Shown: one piece after another, positions 46,060 to 57,679 of the stretch | How the letters are laid out: each line of letters opens with the position of its first letter | Numbering within the stretch: the first letter of the stretch is position 1 | Assembly: GCA_015680905.1 (NCBI GenBank) | Contig: CM027378.1 | Coordinates: 104,987,501-105,051,500 of the forward strand | Reading direction: 5' to 3' | DNA: 64,000 nucleotides | Source: Coptis chinensis | Lineage: Eukaryota; Streptophyta; Magnoliopsida; Ranunculales; Ranunculaceae | Position numbers and translations under genes: made by a program | Notes under the pieces: model-generated | What the model saw: only the letters and a program-made list of their open reading frames with translations | Databases searched by the model: none | What the model was told of the DNA's origin: nothing

Positions 46060-46456
46060 GTTTGGTCTCTATTTGAGTTATGGATTGATGTTGTTTTTTG
46101 TTCTTAACTTTTGAATGAACCACGACAGTAGTAGAGCTTGAGAGCAAAATAACTCTGCTCTTGGTTTTATTCATTACTTTCAGTAAATATCTGTCTCCCC
46201 TCATACTTTGTAATCATGTTACTTTGTAATCTGTCGCCCATTCAATTGCAATCCACTTGTGGATGATGCCACCAGGTCGTACCAACATATATGGTAAGGG
46301 ACCCAACAGAAATTGACGTTGAAAGATTAAAGAAGTGCACAAATAGTAACTAAAAACTAAAACTCTGATCCATTCCATTATAGTGACGTTACAATCAAAT
46401 TGGAAATCATAACACAACTTACAAACTCTACTTGCATCCACCCTAATTCAACATCC

Positions 46457-46774
46457 CTACTTCAACCAAATAAAGAAAACAACAAATAGAAGAAACACAA
46501 TCAACCATTTTTTCGTTTCATTCTTCTTCTTCAGCATCGTGTTTTTGTTTTTCAACTCAACAATTGTCTTCTCAAGCTCCTCGATTTTTAGTATATAAGG
46601 TGGAGGAGGAGGGGGCGGATCAATCCAATCAAATGTCCTGCACTTTCTAGGAGTATAGTAGTTGATACATCCTACAAATTGTCTGCCAAAGTTCTTCTCA
46701 TTCCATGAAGTTTTAAGAGACACTAGTTCTCCACACTCACAAGTACCAGACGAATTGATTGACTGTTGAGACAT
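46457..46774 (-). CDS. Small GRF zinc-finger membrane protein of MULE-1
   Basis: 105 codons without breaks. Residues of about 12-51 form a GRF-type zinc finger: CECG, SWNEKNFGRQFVGC, then CRTFDWID. A Pro run (PPPPPPP) is followed by a coiled coil (LKIEELEKTIVELKNKNTML) and a C-terminal hydrophobic segment (WLIVFLLFVVFFIWL) that should anchor it in a membrane. Small plant proteins of the same layout (At4g04775 type) are known; their role is unclear to me. It starts 142 bases inside the right TIR and converges on the transposase, the place of mudrB in maize MuDR. A role in transposition is inference only. It could be an unrelated captured gene. Confidence 0.75.
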   Translation of the reverse strand: MSQQSINSSGTCECGELVSLKTSWNEKNFGRQFVGCINYYTPRKCRTFDWIDPPPPPPPYILKIEELEKTIVELKNKNTMLKKKNETKKWLIVFLLFVVFFIWLK

Positions 46775-46915
46775 ATATATTTGACTTAAAACAACTAAAA
46801 GAAATGATAGAGATTGAAGAGAAACGTGCAGAAATTTAAGAGAAAAAAAATGAGCATTGGAGAATGAAGAAGACGTCCCTGGTTTCCTTTTATTACAGAA
46901 GAGAAGACCGTTAGA

Positions 46916-47171
46916 GACTCACGTGATACGCAAGTGATGTGGTGATGTGTTTCATTTTGCACAATCACTTGTTTATGTTGTTTTTTGATTATTTGATAAA
47001 AAAACACGTATGAAATAAATTGACCATGTCATCATTCCGTGGACCGAAATCTACCGGCATAGGCAAAGTGGAATTTCATGGCAAGTATTAGGTTTATTTC
47101 GCTCTAAAAAAAGTTCATGGGGCAAAGTGGAATATTTTGCCAAGTTCATAGGTTAAATCGATAGTTAATCC
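46916..47171 (-). repeat. MULE-1 right TIR
   Basis: Inverted partner of 40951-41215, with a few substitutions and small indels. The start of the GRF gene (46774) lies 142 bases inside it. Confidence 0.93.
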
Positions 47172-47180
47172 TTATGATAT

Positions 47181-47485
47181 AGTTAGTTGTTTCAATGATT
47201 AACATAGAGAATGAAGAAAACTAGGTTCTTATTGTTAATGATGGTGTGTTATTATTTGCTATCAGCTACCAACAATTACTAATTTAACAAGAAATATGTA
47301 GTAGATTGTGATAACATATTATCGGTAAATTTGATTTTAGAATCTTTTTATGTGCTACTGTTTGATTGCAGTAACTGACAACCATGCAATGTATCTTGCC
47401 ATCTAATTCCAATCAATGTCTTTGTTGATTTGAATTATTTGGTTATAAAAATTCAATTGCATAAGCTCTTAAAGGGTGTGAACTA
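47181..47485. other. Spacer between the two MULEs
   Basis: A/T-rich host-like DNA; nothing recognised. The two MULEs are separate insertions because each has its own 9-bp duplication. Confidence 0.6.
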
Positions 47486-47494
47486 ATTTGTTAA

Positions 47495-47952
47495 GGGTTA
47501 GTTAGACTTACCCCCCCATTACTAGTTCCAACTAGGGATAAACCCCCAATTTTCAAAAATTTTAACCCCCATTTTAGCGTCTTGTCCAAGTTAACAAGTC
47601 TTGACTGTTATCTCGAAAGTCAACTGTAGTGAAAAGACCAAACTACCCTTAGCCATGACTTTGAGTCATCACAATAGGTCAAATTAGACACGTGTCACGA
47701 TCTCCAACGAAAAAATCAAAGGTCAGAATTGATCCAAAGAAAAAGACACCAACTACCCCTGATCTTGTAATTACTCTTTTGCCACCGAACTATTTACCAA
47801 AGTTTGAACTATGAAACACGTGTCACCATCTTGTGAAAGTAATCCAACGGTCATAATAGATTACCAAAGAAATTACTTCTCAGTCAAAGTAGATAGACAC
47901 GTGGAGTCATCCAACGCATTCTATCCAACAGATTGAAACTAAAGTAAAACTA
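47495..47952 (+). repeat. MULE-2 left TIR
   Basis: Contains ACACGTGTCACGATCTCC, AACTACCCCTGATCTTGTAA and GACACGTGGAGTCATCCAAC, each found inverted at 55800-56275. The plus-strand zinc-knuckle gene starts 75 bases inside it. Confidence 0.93.
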
Positions 47953-48026
47953 GCTATTGCCTAAAGCCACCAAATTGACTTCATCTTCTCCCTATAAAAA
48001 ACAGACTTCATCTTCTCCCTAAAGCC

Positions 48027-48817
48027 ATGAAATTGAAGATGGGTGGCGGTCATGAGTCAAACTCCAACTGCATTCCGATTTACAAGGTACTTAATATTGT
48101 CTTCTTTATTTGCTTTGAAAGGTAAGACATTAGACCTTTTTGGTTTATCGTTAATTTGAACTTTGGGGGGCTATTACTAATTAATGTTTTAACAGTGGGG
48201 TGGTATGTCTAAAATATGTTTATAATGTTTCAGGATTGTTCATGCTTATTGTGTGGCCAAAAGACACATAAAATAGCTCAATGCCCTTGGATGCACGTAA
48301 TTTGTAAGAATTGCAACAACGAATGCGACTTGCTTGAAGACAATAACAAAAAAAGGTTTATCAAATGTCATAAATGTGAATCGGCGCAATGGCTAGATGA
48401 TTTAATGGGAAATTCAAGTGACAAACCCAACGATCTTGGTAGTCCATTCTTGGGTTGAAAGGCAACGGATGCTTTGTATGTAAAGCAGAGGACCATTGGT
48501 CATATACTTGTCCTTGGAAGCGGTCTCCGTGCAAGATGTGTACTACTATTAGGGACGTGAGGACTTCAACTCAACTAAGAAGCAAGGGCGAGAAGTTTCT
48601 AAAATGCCCAAGGTGTGATCAGTTTGAATGGTTGGACCTTGCAATTGCAGGTTGTAAGAAGGAGAAGTCTGAACCAAAGAAGTTGGTTTCTGAAGAAGAG
48701 GCGAAGGAGTCATCGTCTTCGAAGTCCAATTCCAATTTGAAATTGAATATTGAGTTAGTCATAGAAGATTTATCTGAAGCATTTAATGCAAAGATTCTTC
48801 TTAAAGGAAAGGAATGA
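48027..48817 (+). pseudogene. Two-repeat zinc-knuckle/GRF-like companion protein of MULE-2
   Basis: Exon 1 (48027-48086) encodes MKLKMGGGHESNSNCIPIYK and ends AAG|GT; exon 2 starts after TTTCAG at 48234 in the same phase. The protein contains two copies of one module: a zinc knuckle (CLLCGQKTHKIAQCPW; CFVCKAEDHWSYTCPW) followed by a C-x2-C...KCx2C...WLD finger (CKNCNNECD...FIKCHKCESAQWLDD; CKMCTT...FLKCPRCDQFEWLD). A one-base shift at about 48452 puts the second module in another frame, ending at 48817 with a Ser/Lys-rich tail. The position and orientation, convergent on the transposase, match the GRF gene of MULE-1. No family name recognised. Nucleic-acid or protein binding through the zinc fingers is likely but inferred. 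Confidence 0.72.
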
Positions 48818-51800
48818 TGAAGCAAATTTAGCATGTTAATTTGCAGGGACTTGATGTATTATTTTGTATTGTTGTCTTGTTAGCTATTAATCAAAATTGT
48901 GGTTTGTTGACTGTTATTAATTGGTGTTAAGTTTACTATCATAAAAACATATAAGTTATTCCCTAATACAATAAGTTTAGGGTTTTCCTAAAACATAAGA
49001 TAAAACATGACAGAATTAGAAATAGGGTACCCTTAGAAATATATAAGTCATTCATAATATCTTAGGTCCAAAACCAAACATTGTCCAAGTACCATCCACA
49101 AAAAAGATCAAAATAACAAAACAAGTCATTACATGCCCAAAATGTAACAGTCTTGCAGAGTTTCCAACCATCCAAAATAACAAAGGTACCCAAATCACAA
49201 TAACCCTTCCTGCAGAGTTCAGAGTTTCCAATCTGGCCTCACAGTTTGGAACTTCTGCCTTGATCCTGGATTTGGTGGAGGAGCTAGTGGTGGTTTGTTT
49301 TGTTTTGTGGCCTTGGCCATTTTTGGTGGTGCACCCGAATCTTTGTTTAGTTTCTCTGGCGCGTGGGTGGCATGTAGGTGTCTCTCGAGCCTCTTCATAA
49401 GGTCGACAAAAAAGTATGCCTTTGCTTTGGAGCCTAATCAAATAAACACTAGATCAGCCAATTTACAAAACGGAGTCAATTTGATATAAATCAGTTTAAC
49501 TTATCAACCCATAAACTTATATTATACTCTACCTGGAATGTATTAGCCTTATGTGGCTTCTGTGGTAATGGCACTCCACCATCTGCCAATGTTTGTAGTT
49601 GCTTTGGTGTTGGTGGTTGAAAATTCACAGTAGAAGGCTTTGTAGTGGCCTTTGTTGGTATTGTCACAGTTGAACATGCTGCCTTGGTTTTGGCCCTAGT
49701 GTTAGGCTGTGATGATGCTGGCTGACTAACAACTATTTCCTTAGACTTGTCCTTAGTCTTTGGATGATGAAGCCGCTTCCTTGGTTTTGTCCCTAGTGTT
49801 TGGCTGTGATGAAGCCGCTTTCCTTGGTTTTGACCCTAGTCTTTGGTCACGTGATGAAGCCGCTTCCTTGGTTTTGACCCTAGTGATGAAGAAAGCTTCC
49901 TTGGTTTTGGTCCTAGTGTTGGGCTGTGATGAAGCTGCTTCCATGGTTTTGGCCCTAGTGCTGGGCTGTGATGAAGCTGCTTCCTTGGTTTTAGCCCTAG
50001 TGCTAGGCAGTGATGAAGCTACTTCCTTGGTTTTGTCCCTAGTGCTGGGATGTGATGAAGTAGTTTCCTTGGACTTGCCCCTAGTGATGGGCTGTGATGA
50101 TGCTGGCTGACTAACAATTATTTCCTTGGACTTGTCCCTAGTGCTGGGCTGTGATGATGGTGAAGGTGGTACTTGACTTGAACTTGCAGCTTTGGACTTG
50201 CTTCTAGTGCTGGGCTGTGATGATGGTGAAGTTGGCACTTGATTTGAACTTGCACAAATGGACTTCCTTTTAGCGCTGGGTTGTGAAAGTGAAGCTGGTG
50301 GTTGACTTTCAGTGGCAACTTTGGACTTGTTTCTAGTGATGGGTACTTGACTTGGTTGTGATGAAGGTGAAGCTGGTGGTGGTTGACTTTCAGTAGCAAC
50401 TTTGGACTTGCTTCTAGTGCTAGGTACTTGACTTGGCTGTGATGAAGGAGAAGCTAGTGGTGGTTGACTTGAACTTGCAACTCTGGACTTGCTTCTAGTG
50501 CTGGGTTGTGAAGGTGAAGCTGGCAATGGACTTTCAGTGGCAACTTTGGACTTGCTTCTAGTGTTGGGTTGTGAAGGTGAAGCTGGCATTGGACCATTTG
50601 ATGCTTGTGAAGATTCTACATCTTTGGCCTTAGATTTACCTATTATCCCAAACAAATGAGAATTCCTGACATGTAAGTAATTCCTGACATGTCATATGTA
50701 ACCACATAGTGATGAGTGTCCTTACCTTTTGGCTGTGCAGGGAGGCCTTTGCATCTCTTGGAATTATGCCCCTCTGTCCTACACAACCTACACTTCCTTC
50801 TCTTCTTGTTTGGTGCTTCCTCATCTTCATCTCTCCTTCTATTCTTTCTTGGCCGCCCAATACCCCTGGTGTGTGGAGGTGGATGGTATAGCTGTTCTGG
50901 TGTCTACATGCAAACAAACACATAAATTAATAACTAAAGAACAATATTATACCTGTACAGATAAATACTTAACACACCTCCACAACCTAAAACATATGCC
51001 AAATTCAATTCCACTAAAACCAGAAAATCCTCAAATCCAACCAAGTAATATGCACACAGAAAACCCACAGAAAACCATCCAACACAAGAAACCAGACAAA
51101 TGTTTCATTGATGGTGCTATTCTTGTTAGCACTCAATTTACATTTCAGCTTGAATCACCAAGGTTACAACTTACAACCATACTACTAGGCACTTTAACTT
51201 GTTAAACTACCAGCCATACACAAAAATTCAACCAAAGAAACATACTCCATGATCCCCCAACTATAGCTCAGCACTTGAGTTATAAGTAATTAGTTATAAC
51301 TATAGCTCAAATCCAACCAAAGAAACAATCTTAGGCAAAAGTCAATAATCTAGATGGAAAAAAGCACAACTGAAAGATAAATGGACTACTTACCAGCTAA
51401 TAGTGGATCCAATATAAGTCAAGGTGGTGGTTGCATGATTAAACTTGGAGGTAATTTAGATACTTGTACAACAACAACAACAACAAAAACTTATGGACAC
51501 TAATTAAAAAACAACATGTGATAGATGTTGTCTTCCACTTTCTAGTCTTTTTCAGATAAGATTAACAACTAAAAGTGAAAAAGATGCAAATGAAAATTCT
51601 CCCAAGTAAGCTAACAACAATTAAAATTTCAATAAAAACCATAACACTATTATTACATCTAGAGTGACAGTAATCACACATTTTAACATTCTAATTATTA
51701 TTTTTGTTTTCTTAAAACTCATTAGTATAACCAACTAATACACAATATACATCAAAATGTAATAATAAAGAATGCCCATTTCTAAACAAACTCTATATAT

Positions 51801-51883
51801 ATTTAAATACTGAATACAAATTCTAATGAACAATAAATAAAGTAAGGAATTTAAATAAACTAAACAAGTATTGAAATGTAAAC

Positions 51884-51886
<3 letters not shown>

Positions 51887-51952
<66 letters not shown>
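51887..51952. repeat. (GA)33 microsatellite
   Basis: Uninterrupted GA dinucleotides over 66 bases inside an intron of the MULE-2 transposase. It is likely to vary in length. Confidence 0.97.
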
Positions 51953-51954
<2 letters not shown>

Positions 51955-52479
51955 CTTACACGATGTAAACTTTGGTTGCCATTAGTGAAATGAAGATTAA
52001 TTTCTCTTCTGTTTTCTTTCTTTGTGTTTTGAGCAAAAGTTTGTTTTGAAGAAAAACAAACTTTATAAACTTTGAGCACATATATTCAAAGGTGTACTCT
52101 TAACAAGCAATTCTGACTTTCTTAACTTGTCATAATAATTTGGAAGAGTGATTTGAAACTTCTATCAATCTACTACTATAGAGTGATTTCAAACAGACTT
52201 CTATCAACCAAAAAGGATACTACTAGCTATATGATCCTCATTATTGTCTGATGGCCTTCTATAAGAAAATTAAATTATATTCCATAACAAAGATTTGTGT
52301 CCATCTTCTGATTGATTTGAAGAAATATATGGAGTGGTAATGAAGCTAGATACATGTGGAAAAAAAGACCAGCTCAACACCTTTTTTTTATATATAATTT
52401 AAGAAATACAAGTGTTTGTTTGGTGTGAAGCTGGATACAAGTTTGGAATCAACACTTGCTTGTTACTTGCAAATTAATG

Positions 52480-52700
52480 CAACAACATGAAACAGAACAA
52501 CTACAGTGTTACCTACTACAGAACAACACTACTACAGAAGAACTACTACTACAAAAGAACTACAGAACAACATTACTACAGAAGAACAAATTAATGCAAC
52601 AACACAGAACAAATTAATGCAACAATACAAGGAAATGCAAGAACACAAAACAAAACAACACTACTACAGAAGAACTACTACTACTATTACTACTGCCCAT
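52480..52700. repeat. CTACTACAGAAGAA low-complexity block
   Basis: Imperfect reiterations of ACTACAGAAGAACTACTAC and AACAAATTAATGCAACAA. It probably lies in an intron of the MULE-2 transposase. Confidence 0.8.
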
Positions 52701-55700
52701 TTTCCTTCTTTGTTTTTTCTTTCATTTATTATTAGGGACCCTTCTTATTATTATTGTGAAAATAAATTAGTCGGGCTCAACAAACTCAACACCAGTATCA
52801 ATGAAAAAGAGTTTAGGGTAACTTACAGGCTTGGGCCAGTCTCTTGGATCTTCCATTGGCTTGATGTGTCCCTTGTAAGCCATTAGATATGTAGACACCC
52901 AGAAGTAGGAACTGCAATACTCTCTCCAATCAGCTCTCATTTTGTATAAAATAACTAATGTGATGCACACAAACAATCCTGAGAGCTGCCATCTCCTACA
53001 ACCGCACTCTTGATCTACTATGTTCACAAAGTGTATCTATAATCGGACTTGACATCCCCGATACAATACTGATCGCTATTACTTGCTTCCAAATCCCAGT
53101 TAGGAATGTATTCTATCATCTCTTCTATTTTCTTCACAACTGCAGAACTAACCCATTTATATCCCATTCTTCTCCCTTCTCTCCTCTTATACAAAAAAAG
53201 ACATCAACAATGTATGATACTTATCTAAGAAAGGAACAATGGGAATATCCCTCAAGTCCAAAATCCAGGTTGTTAAATGATTCAAAAATTGTTTGTGATG
53301 TGATCACATTTTGTACAATCATCAAAGTGTGCCCTTGCCCAACTCTCCACTTTCTCTCTCATAAGCCAGGCCCTAGCTTCTGGACATTCAGCTTCTAGTT
53401 GAGCCATACACCTATCAAAATCAGTTATCTTATAACATTTTGTAGCACCCCAGACTAGCAACTCCAAATGTTTTGCCTTGAAAACTTTCTTAAAGTTTTT
53501 GTACATATGCCTAAAGCAAAACCTGTGGGGATTGTTAGGGAACACACTTGACACAGCTTCAATTAATCCCTTTTGTCTATCAGACACAAATGTCAACTTG
53601 TACATATGACAATCTAATCCATTCCTTTTCATTGTTTGTAAAGAATTAGTCCAACTCTCTTTCCCCTAAGATCTTGTGATATAGACTGCTATAGGAAACA
53701 AACCATTGTTCCCATCCAATGCTACCATGCTTAGACATTGTCCTCCATACTTACCCTTAAGAAAACACCCATCTAATCCAATAATGGGTCTACAAGCAGT
53801 CAAGAATCCTGACAAAGAAGCAGTAAAACACACACATACATCTTCAAACTACAAGGTTTGATCATTTCTAGAACAAAAAGCAATTGACCCTGGATTACTT
53901 CTCATTATCTGATAAAAAATGGAGTACACACAATATATAAGAAACAATAACAATATATAAGTAAGAATAACAATGCATAAGTAACACACATATAGATAAC
54001 AAACAATATATAAACACAGAAGCAACATTTAGGGTTTACCTGATCACATAACACAGGTACTAGTTTGTAACTCTCTGCAAAATCTCCATGAATCTGTTGC
54101 AAGCATCTAATTCTTGCACTCCATGCAGTCCAGTAAGAGATTGCCACATGCTGCTTCTGCTTAATGTCATCAATGATGTTTTGTGGAGTACAAGTCTTGT
54201 GATGTACCTTCATATGTTCCAACATAACAGTGGTCACCCAAACTGCATCAGCCATTCTATTCTCGTGGTCTGTATCAGCAGCACATCTATGTTCATTGTT
54301 AAAGGTGCTCAATCTCATTGTAAAACCATCACTCTTCTTCTTCCTCCAGTAAGCCCTCCAGGGACACCCACTAGCCTCACAGATAGCTAGAATTCTGTAT
54401 GACTCATTCACAACCATCCTACCCACAAATCTATTCTTAATGCAAATAATCCTTAATCTCCTCCTCTCAATATTTTGATATTAGGCCACTCCATACCTCT
54501 TTTCCCACTCATCTTCAACAATGTGTGGCCTAACATCATTGGCCTCTCCTATTCTATACACATCTACAAGATCACCTTTCATAGTTATAGTACTCTACAG
54601 AACTTGGAATCATATACTCTAATTCATCTTCAGATGAGTGTGCACTGTGATACTCCTCTTCAGGTTCCAATTCTTCAACATTTGGAGGTGGAGACTTTGC
54701 TGCTACTTTTCTCACAACAGGAACTTCAATACCTTCATCATCATCTAGGTCATCTTCAGACAGGACATTGTATGTGTTGACATCAAAGGTCCCCACATTA
54801 GACCAGAACGGGTCATCTTCATTAACAATGACACCCTTTCCTTTGACTTTTCTCCCACCCTTTCTCTTCTCAGTTGTCTCTCCAGACTTGGCATACTTAG
54901 TTGGTTGTCTCTTTGCTGGTGTGGACTACTTCCTTTTTCCATTCCTACCAACTTCTTCTTGCACAACTTCTTTTCCTTTTGCATTCAAAGCTTCAACTGT
55001 GGGGTCTTCAACTTCTACTTCAGGTATGGCTTTAGTCATGTCATAAACTTTATTTTCAACATAAACATCACAGTACCCATCCAGATTGCTAACCAACTGT
55101 CTCCACATCTCCAAAAAATCAGCATCAGTCACTACATGAACTACTTTACCACCAACAATGTAAGCCAGCTTGACCTCTTCCATGTTGACATCCAACAATA
55201 AATCTTTCAAGTCTGATTGCATGTCCAACATATTTAGTTTATCACCATCTACATTCATCATCCAAACTTCCTTTTACCGGTGAAATCTTTTTTGACAAGT
55301 GTTAACCTTCTACGAGGTGTCTTAAAGAAACCCCCATAGTGAATCAACAGGTTTCTCACTTCATCATCAGCCATGACTGTACAGAATGAAGAAGAAAATC
55401 ACTGTTAAACAACTATTTTAGAAGCAAACAAGTCTAAAAGCATTAATAAATCATGAATTTTAGTTGATTACCTTCGGATCTAAGACAAAGATGATGCCTT
55501 GCAGTTGATAACACCTTCAAGTTGATGAGGCTTGCACGGTTCTACTGAATAATGTATATAACTACATCACCTTTGACAAATTAAAATGCCTACAACTTTA
55601 AACATACAGTTCTATCAAAATAATTAAGTGTTGTTGTGATGTTCTAACAAGCACGCTCAAACACTAGATCAGTGATAACTCAAGCATGCTCAAACACTAG

Positions 55701-55799
55701 ATCAGTGATAAATCCTCACAACAATGGAGACAATAATGGAGTTTCTTCCCGCTTAAAAAAATAGACTTGGCTCTTTATACAAGGTGATTGGACGTAAAA

Positions 55800-56275
55800 C
55801 TGCAGTTTAGTTTCGATCCGTTGGATAGAATGCGCTGGATGACTCCACGTGTCTATCTACTTTGACTGAGAAGTAATTTCTTTGGTAATATATTATGACC
55901 ATTGGATTACTTTCACAGGATGGCGACACGTGTTTCACAGTTCAAACTTTGGTAAATAGTTCGGTGGTAAAAGAGTAATTACAAGATCAGGGGTAGTTGG
56001 TGTCTTTTTCTTTTGATCAATTCTCGACCTTTGATTTTTTCGTTGGAGATCGTGGACACGGTCTAATTTGACTGGTGTGATGACTCAAAGTCATGGCTAA
56101 GGGTAGTTTGGTCTTTTCACTACAGTTGACTTTTCGAGATAACAAATAAGACTTGTTGACTTGGACGGCACGTTAAAATGGGGGGGGGGGGGGTGACCCT
56201 AATATTTTTGAAAATGGGGGGGTATCCCTAATTGGAACTAGTAATGGGGGGGGGGGGGGTAAGTCTAACTAACCC
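55800..56275 (-). repeat. MULE-2 right TIR with two G14 runs
   Basis: Inverted partner of 47495-47952. The C-runs of the left copy (CCCCC) are expanded here to G14 at 56180-56193 and at 56246-56259. Confidence 0.93.
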
Positions 56276-56372
56276 ATTTGTTAATTTTCTTTCTTTTACG
56301 TGGTAACACTCAAACACCTGTGTTCTAATGTATCATATTTTCAATAGTTTTATGCTTTTGAAGTACATTACC

Positions 56373-56766
56373 TAGGGGTGTGCATAAAACCGGCCCAACC
56401 GACAAAACTGAGCAAACCAAACCGAACTGGTCGGTTATATTTATGAGTCGGTTTGGTTCAGTTAAGTATATTTGAAAACCGATTTGGTCGGTTTGGCTAT
56501 CGGTTTAGTCTTAAATCCGACCCGATATATTTAATTTAAAAATATGTAAAAATCGGTCGGTTTGGGTTGGTTAACATCGGTTAAACTGTAACCCAGTCGG
56601 TTCAGTTCGGATATTGGTTCGGTTGGATATTAATTCGATTCGGTTCGATTCGGTTAATATAATATTGCCAGTTCGGTTTGGTTCTATAATAGTATAAACC
56701 GATAGGGTCTGTTTGGTTATCGGTTTAGACCCAAACCCAACCCGAACCGACCCGTGCACACCCCTA
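56373..56766. mobile_element. hAT-like MITE rich in CGGTTTGGTT
   Basis: Ends TAGGGGTGTGCATAAAAC and GTGCACACCCCTA. A perfect 8-bp duplication, ACATTACC, lies at 56365-56372 and 56767-56774. The interior is made of CGGTTTGGTT/AACCGAACCG words in both orientations. 394 bp, no coding frame. Confidence 0.9.
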
Positions 56767-56774
56767 ACATTACC

Positions 56775-57667
56775 TATGTAATTTGTTGAGGAAGCCTTGC
56801 ATAACTAAGCGTAGTTAATATTACGATAATTAGATAGTGTGACTTGATTGATACAATTGCTTAGTCTGCTATTGATAAAAACAATGCCAAGATGGTTTTA
56901 ACCATTTTGAATGAGAGAATGAACTTACATGACGTCTTCGTATTGATAAAAAATTGTTTATAGATGCTACTACTTTTAGCGTGAATGATTGCACATTTGC
57001 ACCTGTTCGTATCAATTTTAGTGAATCCCATCTAACTTGGGTGTTTGTTTGGAATTATAGGCTTATATATAGCTTTAGTAAATCTTCATGGCTGTCATCA
57101 TTTGATCATATCTTGGTGGTTGCAAATCTTATAGAATAAGAATAACCAAATACACGCCCTTATTTGATTGTACGCCAGGGGTAATTAAGTATTTAAAATC
57201 TCGAAAAAGAAACACAATTAAACCTCAACTCATCGTCAAACTCTCTCACCAAAACAACATCTCACATCTTTCAAATCTCTCTGAACAAGAATAAGGATTT
57301 GAAAAACCTTTGCCATTTCAAATGTTGCATATGATTCACGCAGACTATCGTACTGAACTCGGGAGGTACAATTATGAATTTGGATTTATTTTCTTTTTAC
57401 TAACGTCTAAATTTAAATTTATAGTCCAGTAAACAAAGTAAGTTGTAGAATTAAAACAAAGTAATTTATAGTCTAGAATACTGTCATTAGAATCTTTACT
57501 TTTAAATTACGTTTGGTTTGGTTGACATAAAATAAGTACCCTTAACTATGGAAAGTATCTTAGATACCCGAGTTGTATAATTGATGCATGTGATAAGAGT
57601 ACAAAGCAAATTGACAAACATACGAAGAAGCATTCTAATAATGCTAATAAAGACTCGATGATTTGAG
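56775..57667. other. Unassigned intergenic DNA
   Basis: Contains the decayed repeat shared with 40165-40260 (at 57158-57215). No supported gene. Confidence 0.45.
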
Positions 57668-57679
57668 GAATTAGCCAAA

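Larger units (their letters stand above)
40951..47171 (+). mobile_element. MULE-1: Mutator-like element with TIRs, transposase, GRF protein and captured exon
   Basis: Inverted termini of about 260 bp: 40951-41215 (GGGTTAACTATCGATTTAAC...) and 46916-47171 (ending CGATAGTTAATCC). A perfect 9-bp duplication, TTATGATAT, lies at 40942-40950 and 47172-47180, the Mutator hallmark. Gene content from the left: MuDR transposase (plus), a captured receptor-kinase exon (plus), then a small GRF zinc-finger gene (minus, convergent). The total of 6221 bp is the size of an autonomous MULE, but the transposase frame has stops. Confidence 0.95.
49052..55374 (-). pseudogene. MuDR-type transposase (MULE-2)
   Basis: It starts near the ATG at 55374 (MADDEVRNLLIHYGGFF, PB1-like), with a frameshift at about 55265, a stop at about 54925 and another shift at about 54575. 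The DNA-binding region is at 54426-54040 (CEASGCPWRAYWRKKKSDGF, then VAISYWTAWSARIRCLQ), ending at a GT donor. The catalytic domain (53905-53282) has GLDGCFLKGKYGG and FVSDRQKGL with the two Asp residues, then SSVFPNNPHRFCFRHMYKNF. A SWIM-like CGCRRWQLSGLF lies at about 53000, its His lost by a frameshift. After long introns come GRPRKNRRRDEDEEAPNKKR and the knuckle CRLCRTEGHNSKRC (about 50750-50890). The tail exon, 50655-49753, is built from SQPSTRSKSK/SQPSTRAKTKEA repeats. A last Lys-rich piece ends near 49052. Inactive. Confidence 0.87.
47495..56275 (-). mobile_element. MULE-2: 8.8 kb Mutator-like element
   Basis: Long inverted termini of about 460-475 bp: left 47495-47952 (GGGTTAGTTAGACTTACC...) and right about 55800-56275 (ending GGTAAGTCTAACTAACCC). 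A perfect 9-bp duplication, ATTTGTTAA, lies at 47486-47494 and 56276-56284. It carries a multi-exon MuDR-type transposase on the minus strand, starting near the right TIR, and a plus-strand zinc-knuckle gene starting just inside the left TIR. TIR and protein sequences differ from MULE-1, so it is another family. Confidence 0.95.

Noticed and set aside
48455-48817. Second module of the MULE-2 zinc protein as a separate gene
   Set aside because: It would start at a TTG, and the module continues the first protein after a one-base shift; a frameshifted single gene is simpler.
49760-50110. Plus-strand frame with DEAASLVLALVLGC repeats
   Set aside because: Antisense shadow of the repeat tail of the MULE-2 transposase.
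51735-52079. Ser-Leu repeat protein frame
   Set aside because: It is the reading of the (GA)33 microsatellite inside a MULE intron.
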